Source of the DNA: Sulfurovum sp.
Lineage (GTDB): Bacteria > Campylobacterota > Campylobacteria > Campylobacterales > Sulfurovaceae
DNA length: 5,482 bases
Direction: 5' to 3'
Assembly: GCA_027029065.1 (NCBI GenBank)
Contig: JALVGO010000040.1
Span: 1-5,482 of the forward strand
Below, one piece after another: positions 1 to 4,920 of this stretch. Made by a program: the position numbers and the translations under genes. The notes beneath the pieces were generated by a model, which saw only the letters and a list, made by a program, of their open reading frames with translations, was not told the origin of the DNA and did no database searches. Each line of letters starts with the position of its first letter. Within the stretch, counting starts at the first letter, position 1.

Positions 1-2
1 AA

Positions 3-347
3 GAGAAGTACGCCGTGGCGATGGCGCAGGGGGATTTTGCCCACAAACGCGCCGTACTTAATGTTGGATTCCCTGCCGATGCCAAATTTTACGACCAGTG
101 GGGAGAGCCGATCGATCCGGAGCGCCCCGTGAAGCTCTCCAATGAGATCCTCTATATGACCACCACCGACTCCTCCGTGAAGACGCTCTTTGACGACTAC
201 AACACCGCCATCAGCTGGAGCGACGAACCCAATGGGTACGACTACAGCGAAGGGTTTATGGATGGCTATTCGGATTTGCCTTCGGACGAGTGGCTCAAAA
301 CGCTTCTAAGAACAGGTATTCCGCTCAGAACCAAAAGAACTTTTTAG
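3..347 (+). CDS. C-terminal part of an unrecognised protein (5' end outside window)
   Basis: The frame is open from the first bases of the window (codons from base 3) to a TAG at 345-347, giving 114 visible residues. The GTG at 15 and ATG at 21 lie inside this frame without a good ribosome binding site, so the gene very probably begins upstream. The fragment is acidic and hydrophilic, rich in Asp, Tyr and Trp (for example KFYDQWGEPIDPERP), and has no cysteine, haem motif or membrane segment. I do not recognise the family and assign no function. Base composition is GC-rich (33 of 60 in bases 61-120), like purT and unlike the next gene. The last dozen residues become basic (RTKRTF) where the DNA turns AT-rich, so the original C-terminus may have been altered; see the direct-repeat finding. 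The stop codon overlaps the Shine-Dalgarno sequence of the next gene. Confidence 0.75.
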   Translation, partial: EKYAVAMAQGDFAHKRAVLNVGFPADAKFYDQWGEPIDPERPVKLSNEILYMTTTDSSVKTLFDDYNTAISWSDEPNGYDYSEGFMDGYSDLPSDEWLKTLLRTGIPLRTKRTF

Positions 348-356
348 GAGAGGATA

Positions 357-2099
357 ATGTACTTCAAAAACTTTATAACAGCACTTTTAATAGGCAGCAG
401 TATTCTCATAGAAATTTATGCACAGCCATCTGAGATCAAAAACATACTTCCGGTAGTTTCATACCTTCTCTCTGAAACAGATCCAAATGCCGGATATGCT
501 AAAGACAATATGCCTCTCCTTGATCGAGCAGATGTACTCTCTGATCTACATACACTAAATGCGGATACAGACAGTACTATTGATCCTCAAACTGTTGATA
601 CTAAAGTATGGAATAAGTTTGGAAAAGATGCTACCTCACAAGAAGCAATGGGTGACGCACAAGAAGCATTTATCGGAAACTGGTATGGCACGAAAAATTA
701 TCTTCAAGTATACCTGCAACTTAAAACCGATGGTACCTACAGCTATTTTGAATATCTGATGATTGGCAAGAGCCACAATATTGGTCGTGCCTTTCAACAT
801 ACAGGCAGATGGTCACTCCAAAAAGGAAACTCTCAAATTCTACTGCATAGCAATGATTCTGAAGCACCCATTATCCTCAGTGCACGCTATCCGAATATAG
901 TAGCGGCATCAGGTATTACTTTATGGGGAGGGAGCAGCATTGATCGCAATACAACAATACAAACAGACAGGACTCAGGATATAACGACGATTACCATCAA
1001 CAAACAAAAAGTACAAACTGTTTTTGGTAAAAATCTCAGAGGTACTGTGCCAAGCTACTTTACCATGGTAGCGTCAAAGGCTAACAGTGAAAATTTTTGG
1101 CATGCCGCAGGTATCAAACCGCCTGGCTACAACTATGGACACAAGATTTATAAGCCATTCATACAAAGCAGCAAAGAGGCATGGGTATATGCCAATAAAC
1201 GCAGTAAGGAAGATCCTGAAAATTATATTGTTGTTATTAATGATGAAAGCTGGACCATCTTTATGGGGCACAGAAAAGATTTTGAGAATACAATTATGGA
1301 TCCACAAAAGCTCTACCGATGGTTCTTTTACTGGAAAACAGAGATGCAGATGCTTGGCAAACTTAACAACGGAGTCATTCATATGTTTGCAGGAGATCCT
1401 CCACCATACTTTATGAAAGCTATTAACAGCACTTATAATAACAATGCTGCCAATGTACCTGCAAATATAGCCCAAACAAGATTTCCAGATGCTATGGAGC
1501 TTAATCCGCCACAGACATTTGCAGGTATTTTCCAGGTTATGGATTACATTCGCATGAAATATGCTCCAAATGTCAGAATGGGATATACCATCAAGGAGTG
1601 GGGAAGCCAAGGGCTAAGCGATACTGAACCCGATGAAGGATGGGAGAATAACACAGCACTTCAAAAGATGGCAGATGAAATCAACTCATTTGGTGTCTGC
1701 TTTGAGTATCTTGGATTTAACTTCAATCCTAGCGGAGAGGGAGGGAAAAGAGATGATGATGTCTATAAAGTACGTGCAAAATATTTTGGTACAGTGGCAA
1801 AAAAACTTCTTAAACGCAATGGAGTAACACCTGTTAAAGCCAAAGCCTGGATATGGAAAACAAGCCTTTGGGCAAATCACCCCTCTTTCTATTTCAGACA
1901 TATACGCTATTTGGTCAATCAGGCGAACATAGCCGGTATGACACTGGGGCATGGCAATGATTGGATAGGTCACAGATTGGAAGATTATGAAGATCCGGCA
2001 AAAAATTGGCCCTTGAAAAGCTGGATAGAAGAATACTATACCGGTCAACAAAAAAACGTTTCTCCTGAAGGTACTGTTGGAAAAGTCTATTTGCCGTAA
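357..2099 (+). CDS. Exported protein with a beta-rich domain and a possible TIM-barrel glycosidase-like C-terminal half
   Basis: The ATG at 357 follows AGGAGAGG (346-353) at good spacing. The 580-residue product begins with a Sec-type signal peptide: Lys4, a hydrophobic stretch at about 6-20 and a likely cleavage after Tyr-Ala (21-22). No lipobox cysteine is seen, so it is probably periplasmic or secreted. Residues about 103-192 (FIGNWYGT... GRWSL... ITLWGG) alternate strands and turns in a way that recalls small lipocalin-like beta barrels. Residues about 245-563 are rich in Trp, Tyr and Phe and alternate strands with helices, with motifs such as INDESW (295-299), HMFAGDPPP (342-350), MGYTIKEWG (408-416), FEYLGFNFNP (449-458), AWIWKTSLW (497-505) and GHGNDWIGHR (531-540). 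This resembles (beta/alpha)8 carbohydrate-active enzymes, with Glu414 and Glu450 as possible acids, but I cannot name a family. The gene is more AT-rich than its neighbours, which suggests acquisition by transfer. The reading frame is certain; the function is not. Confidence 0.85.
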   Translation: MYFKNFITALLIGSSILIEIYAQPSEIKNILPVVSYLLSETDPNAGYAKDNMPLLDRADVLSDLHTLNADTDSTIDPQTVDTKVWNKFGKDATSQEAMGDAQEAFIGNWYGTKNYLQVYLQLKTDGTYSYFEYLMIGKSHNIGRAFQHTGRWSLQKGNSQILLHSNDSEAPIILSARYPNIVAASGITLWGGSSIDRNTTIQTDRTQDITTITINKQKVQTVFGKNLRGTVPSYFTMVASKANSENFWHAAGIKPPGYNYGHKIYKPFIQSSKEAWVYANKRSKEDPENYIVVINDESWTIFMGHRKDFENTIMDPQKLYRWFFYWKTEMQMLGKLNNGVIHMFAGDPPPYFMKAINSTYNNNAANVPANIAQTRFPDAMELNPPQTFAGIFQVMDYIRMKYAPNVRMGYTIKEWGSQGLSDTEPDEGWENNTALQKMADEINSFGVCFEYLGFNFNPSGEGGKRDDDVYKVRAKYFGTVAKKLLKRNGVTPVKAKAWIWKTSLWANHPSFYFRHIRYLVNQANIAGMTLGHGNDWIGHRLEDYEDPAKNWPLKSWIEEYYTGQQKNVSPEGTVGKVYLP

Positions 2100-2141
2100 A
2101 ACACAACAACATCTATCGATATATAAAGCGTATTTTCAACT

Positions 2142-2175
2142 TAGCGCTTCAAAATCGGCAATGTCATAGGCGCTA
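2142..2175. other. Weak inverted repeat after the exported-protein gene
   Basis: TAGCGC at 2142-2147 pairs with GCGCTA at 2170-2175, and two further inner pairs are possible (one of them G-U), leaving an 18-base loop. It lies 42 bases past the stop of the exported-protein gene and could slow or end transcription. It has no T-run on either side, so it is a poor intrinsic terminator. AAGCG (2126-2130) with CGCTT (2145-2149) could form a competing stem. Confidence 0.25.
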
Positions 2176-2232
2176 CACCTCTATGAAGTACCTTGAAATA
2201 TTATTGATATTACTTATTAACATACAACTCAT

Positions 2233-2260
2233 TACACATTAGCCAACTTTTCGATAAAAT
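2233..2260 (+). promoter_or_regulatory. Probable sigma-70 promoter for purT and the operon behind it
   Basis: The -10 element is TAAAAT at 2255-2260 within TTTTCGATAAAATAG, a form common in Campylobacterota. The best -35 match is TACACA at 2233-2238 (4 of 6 to TTGACA, 16-base spacer). A weak -35 is usual in this phylum. AT-rich DNA at about 2190-2222 lies upstream and could act as an UP-like element. Transcription would begin near 2267, giving a leader of about 23 bases with AAAGGG (2278-2283) as the purT ribosome binding site. Confidence 0.55.
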
Positions 2261-2289
2261 AGCCCCATCTATTTTTCAAAGGGTATTCC

Positions 2290-3456
2290 ATGACATTTAC
2301 CACACCGCTACAACAAGATGCTCTCAAAATCATGCTGCTTGGCTCCGGTGAGCTGGGCAAAGAGGTTGCCATAGAGGCACAGAGACTCGGCATCGAAGTG
2401 ATCGCTGTAGACAAGTACGAAAACGCTCCTGCCCATCTAGTTGCCAACCGCAGCTACGCGATCGATATGCAGGATGAGGCTGCCGTGCTTGAGCTCATCG
2501 AAAAAGAGAAACCAAGCTATATCCTCCCCGAAGTGGAAGCGATCTCTATCTCTGCACTCTTTGAAGCTGAGAAATGCGGCTACCATGTCATCCCCAATGC
2601 CGAAGCGGTCAACAAGACCATGAACCGCAAAAACATCCGTCTCTTTGCTGCCGAAGAGCTGGGACTGAAAACCTCCAACTATGAGTTTGTTACCACACTG
2701 GAAGGACTTAAGGCTGCGGCCAAGCGTATGGGCTTTCCATGTGTCATCAAACCGGTCATGAGCTCCTCAGGTCACGGACAGAGCATCGCCAAAACCCCCG
2801 ATGATATCGAAAGATCGTGGGAGATCGCCAAGGAAGCACGCGGAGATGCAAGTGAGCTGATCGTCGAAGAGTTCGTACCGTTTGACTATGAGATCACCCT
2901 GCTGACAGTACGCAATGAAACCGGTACGGTCTTCTGTGACCCCATCGGTCACATACAGCAGGACGGCGACTTCATCCTCTCCTGGCAGCCGATGCCGATG
3001 AGCGAAGTAGCCCTGCAAAAAGCCAAAGAGATCGCCAAAGCGGTTACAGACGGACTTGGCGGTCGCGGGATATTTGGTGTGGAGTTCTTCGTCAAGGGTG
3101 AGGAGGTCTACTTCTCCGAACTGAGTCCGCGTCCACACGATACGGGGATGGTCACACTCATCACCCAGAGCCAGAGCGAGTTTGCGCTGCATGTGCGTGC
3201 CGTGCTCGGTCTGCCGCTTGGATTTACCACCTACGGTGCGGGAGCCTGCGGTGCCTACAAAGCCAAGCATGAGAGCCACAATCCCAAACTTGAGATCCCG
3301 GAAAGTGCCTTTAGCGATACCTCTTTTGTACGTGTATTTGGCAAACCGGAATCCCATATAGGCAGACGTATGGCAGTCAGCCTTGTGCTCGATGAAGATG
3401 TTGAACATGCCAAGACAAGAGCCCAAGAGATCGTTTCACAGATCGATGACCACTAA
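2290..3456 (+). CDS. purT: Formate-dependent phosphoribosylglycinamide formyltransferase (GAR transformylase 2)
   Basis: PurT uses ATP to activate formate as formyl phosphate and transfers the formyl group to GAR, the third step of purine synthesis, in the cytosol and without folate. The 388 residues align along their whole length with E. coli PurT (392). Recognisable features are the N-terminal [13 protein letters not shown] (18-30), Glu81 and Arg113 for the substrate, Lys154 and the SSSGHGQ loop (158-164) for ATP, Glu201, the Mg ligands Glu265 and Glu277, [12 protein letters not shown] (279-290), Lys352 and Arg359-Arg360. The loop reads SSGHGQ where E. coli has SSGKGQ; I think this is a normal variant. 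The start is supported by AAAGGG six bases upstream and by alignment. The gene has its own promoter, heads the operon, and overlaps the next gene by 11 bases. It fits an organism with formate at hand. Confidence 0.97.
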   Translation: MTFTTPLQQDALKIMLLGSGELGKEVAIEAQRLGIEVIAVDKYENAPAHLVANRSYAIDMQDEAAVLELIEKEKPSYILPEVEAISISALFEAEKCGYHVIPNAEAVNKTMNRKNIRLFAAEELGLKTSNYEFVTTLEGLKAAAKRMGFPCVIKPVMSSSGHGQSIAKTPDDIERSWEIAKEARGDASELIVEEFVPFDYEITLLTVRNETGTVFCDPIGHIQQDGDFILSWQPMPMSEVALQKAKEIAKAVTDGLGGRGIFGVEFFVKGEEVYFSELSPRPHDTGMVTLITQSQSEFALHVRAVLGLPLGFTTYGAGACGAYKAKHESHNPKLEIPESAFSDTSFVRVFGKPESHIGRRMAVSLVLDEDVEHAKTRAQEIVSQIDDH

Positions 3457-3862
3457 ACAGTTCACCCTCTCTCTTCCCCCTTTTTCACGGGGGATGCATC
3501 TTATCACCGACCGTATCGATAGATTGATAGCAGGGCAGATAGAAACCGGTATCGCACACCTTTTTTTGCTGCACACCAGTGCCTCGCTCTGTCTCAGTGA
3601 AAATGTCGACCCTACGGTACGAAGCGATGCAGAGACATTTTTAAACGATCTTGTTCCTGAAACCTACCCAAAATTCCGCCATACCTATGAGGGAAGTGAC
3701 GATATGCCTGCACACCTTAAAAGTATGCTTCTTGGTACGTCATTGACAATTCCCGTAACACATGGTAAGCTTCATACAGGTACCTGGCAGGGTATCTACC
3801 TCTATGAGCACAGAGACCATGCCCATAGCCGAAATATCGTCATTACCCTACAAGGAGAATAA
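3446..3862 (+). CDS. yjbQ: YjbQ/UPF0047 family protein (secondary thiamine-phosphate synthase)
   Basis: This small cytosolic protein belongs to the YjbQ family. E. coli YjbQ shows weak thiamine-phosphate synthase activity that can replace ThiE when raised in dose; its main role is unsettled. The frame is open upstream inside purT, but the ATG at 3446 gives 138 residues, the same length as E. coli YjbQ, and the match begins at once ([19 protein letters not shown]). Family motifs are HTSASL (43-48), ENVDPTVR (52-59), [12 protein letters not shown] (81-92), GTSLTIPV (97-104), and the C-terminal [13 protein letters not shown] (111-123) with ITLQGE at the end. The start lies 11 bases before the purT stop and lacks a clear Shine-Dalgarno sequence, so translation is probably coupled to purT. 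A start further upstream would add residues that no family member needs. Confidence 0.95.
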   Translation: MTTKQFTLSLPPFSRGMHLITDRIDRLIAGQIETGIAHLFLLHTSASLCLSENVDPTVRSDAETFLNDLVPETYPKFRHTYEGSDDMPAHLKSMLLGTSLTIPVTHGKLHTGTWQGIYLYEHRDHAHSRNIVITLQGE

Positions 3863-3863
3863 T

Positions 3864-4811
3864 ATGCGCAAACAGATCGTCATACTCGACACCGAAACGC
3901 TGGGTGAAGATCTCGACCTTACGCCGCTTGAACAGTTTGGAGATGTCATCCGTTACAAAAACACCCTTCCCCAAGAGACACTTGATGTCATCAAGGATGC
4001 ACACATTGTCATCAGCAACAAGGTGGTGCTGACCAGAGAGATGATGGAACGTTCACCCCGTCTGGAACTGATCTGTATTGCCGCAACCGGTATGAACAAT
4101 GTCGATCTGGAAGCTGCAAAGGCACTCAATATTGTCGTCAAAAACGTTGCCGGCTACTCTACCCCCTCTGTGGTGCAGCACACTTTTGCCATGCTCTTTT
4201 ACCTGATGGAGCATCTACGCTACTATGATGGTGCGGTACAGACAGGGCTGTGGCAAATGTCCGGTCTTTTTACAGACATCACCCATCCTTTCCATGAACT
4301 ACAAGGCAAGAAGTGGGGTATCATAGGCATGGGGGCTATCGGTCAGGAGGTAGCAAAAGTCGCCAAAGCCTTTGGTGCCGTAGTGAGCTACCACTCCACA
4401 AGCGGTCAGCATACCGACCATCCGGACTATCTGCATCAGCCTCTTGAAACACTGCTTAGCACCAGTGACATCATCTCTATCCATGCACCGCTTACAGAAA
4501 AAACCTACGCACTCATCAACGACACCAACCTCCCCCTCCTCAAAGTGGGAGCCATCCTGCTCAACTTGGGTCGCGGCGGCATCATCAACGAAACTGACCT
4601 CGCCTACGAACTCGACCGCCGGGAGATCTACGCAGGACTCGATGTACTCGAGAAAGAACCCATCGACGAAAGCAACCGCCTGCTGCACATCGAACACAAA
4701 GAGCGCCTCCTCATCACCCCACACATCGCATGGACAAGCATAGAGGCACGCAAACGCCTGTTGCATGGCATTGTCGAAAATATCAAAACCTATCTGGAGA
4801 ATACAAAGTAA
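3864..4811 (+). CDS. D-2-hydroxyacid dehydrogenase (hydroxypyruvate/glyoxylate reductase-like)
   Basis: This NAD(P)-dependent enzyme interconverts a D-2-hydroxy acid and its 2-keto acid. The ATG at 3864 has AAGGAG (3852-3857) at good spacing and follows the yjbQ stop by one base. The frame is open upstream, but the family match starts at this Met. The 315-residue protein has the usual split catalytic domain around a Rossmann domain: GMGAIG (155-160), substrate-loop residues ATGMNNVD (74-81), then catalytic Arg237 (in LGRGG), Glu265 (in DVLEKEP) and His287 (in TPHIAW). The second Rossmann strand ends YHSTSG (176-181) with no acidic residue, so strict NAD preference is not assured. The NVAGYSTPSVVQHTFAMLFY stretch (94-113) is typical of the Helicobacter/Campylobacter homologues often labelled phosphoglycerate or glycerate dehydrogenase. 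It lacks the ACT domain of long SerA forms. The substrate cannot be settled from sequence. It is co-transcribed with purT and yjbQ. Confidence 0.93.
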   Translation: MRKQIVILDTETLGEDLDLTPLEQFGDVIRYKNTLPQETLDVIKDAHIVISNKVVLTREMMERSPRLELICIAATGMNNVDLEAAKALNIVVKNVAGYSTPSVVQHTFAMLFYLMEHLRYYDGAVQTGLWQMSGLFTDITHPFHELQGKKWGIIGMGAIGQEVAKVAKAFGAVVSYHSTSGQHTDHPDYLHQPLETLLSTSDIISIHAPLTEKTYALINDTNLPLLKVGAILLNLGRGGIINETDLAYELDRREIYAGLDVLEKEPIDESNRLLHIEHKERLLITPHIAWTSIEARKRLLHGIVENIKTYLENTK

Positions 4812-4812
4812 G

Positions 4813-4920
4813 ATGAAACCATTCCAAACAATAGCATTGCTAAGCAATGCATACCAAAACTCCTACCTCCTACCTCCTACCTCCTTACTTAAAACACTCC
4901 ACAGGAGTGTTTCATGGTAG
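4813..4920 (+). CDS. Possible 35-codon leader ORF coupling the dehydrogenase gene to the flavoprotein gene
   Basis: An ATG one base after the dehydrogenase stop (TAA-G-ATG) opens a 35-residue frame beginning MKPFQTIALL. It runs through both hairpins and the heptamer array and ends at TAG (4918-4920), overlapping the flavoprotein ATG at 4914. The nearest Shine-Dalgarno-like GGAG (4796-4799) is 13 bases from the ATG, which is too far for strong initiation, so restart after the dehydrogenase is the likelier route. The peptide has no recognisable motif. If translated, ribosomes would melt the hairpin that hides the flavoprotein start and stop beside it, which is the layout of a coupling leader. 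The ORF may equally be chance: 35 codons without a stop is not rare. Confidence 0.3.
   Translation: MKPFQTIALLSNAYQNSYLLPPTSLLKTLHRSVSW
4834..4894. repeat. Composite heptamer-repeat element, copy A (leader)
   Basis: It begins with a perfect 7-bp palindrome (GCATTGC 4834-4840, loop TAA, GCAATGC 4844-4850). A spacer ATACCAA and AA follow, then three CTCCTAC heptamers (4860-4880), a fourth degenerate CTCCTTA (4881-4887) and CTTAAAA. The plan and length match copy B at 5226-5285. Counted by hand, 35 of the first 54 positions are identical without a gap. The palindrome has no T-run and is a poor terminator. Confidence 0.6.
4860..4887 (+). repeat. Tandem heptamer array CTCCTAC, 3 perfect copies plus 1 degenerate
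   Basis: Units lie at 4860-4866, 4867-4873, 4874-4880 and 4881-4887 (CTCCTTA). In the mRNA sense each unit holds CUCCU, and 4879-4887 reads ACCTCCTTA, the same as the anti-Shine-Dalgarno tail of E. coli 16S rRNA. Each CUCCU can pair with the AGGAG at 4903-4907. Unit length is not a multiple of three, so copy changes shift any frame that passes through. Confidence 0.85.
4892..4912 (+). promoter_or_regulatory. Hairpin burying the Shine-Dalgarno sequence of the flavoprotein gene
   Basis: AAACACTCC (4892-4900) and GGAGTGTTT (4904-4912) form a perfect 9-bp stem with loop ACA, ending two bases before the ATG at 4914. The only good Shine-Dalgarno sequence, AGGAG (4903-4907), lies in the 3' arm and loop edge, with its GGAG fully paired. 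This would lower initiation unless a ribosome or factor opens the stem. Only three U residues follow, so a terminator is less likely. Confidence 0.65.

Noticed and set aside
1074..1610. A 178-codon minus-strand open frame inside the exported-protein gene
   Set aside because: It is antisense to a longer gene with a good ribosome binding site and signal peptide, and its translation has no recognisable domain.
323..2281. Terminal inverted repeats or a transposase marking the AT-rich block as a transposon
   Set aside because: Comparing the inner ends by eye showed no inverted match, and the only long gene in the block is the exported protein.
2767..3426. A 219-codon minus-strand open frame inside purT
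   Set aside because: It is a shadow of the well-conserved purT reading frame.
3383..3445. Upstream in-frame start for yjbQ within purT
   Set aside because: It would add 21 residues coded by conserved purT sequence, while the ATG at 3446 gives the exact length and start of the E. coli homologue.
3561..3567. T7 homopolymer inside yjbQ as a phase-variation tract
   Set aside because: Seven T is short, contingency tracts in Campylobacterota are mainly long poly-G/C, and the tract encodes ordinary residues of the family.
4834..4850. Palindrome after the dehydrogenase gene as an intrinsic terminator
   Set aside because: The 7-bp stem is perfect but no T-run follows on either strand, so it fits better as part of the repeat element.
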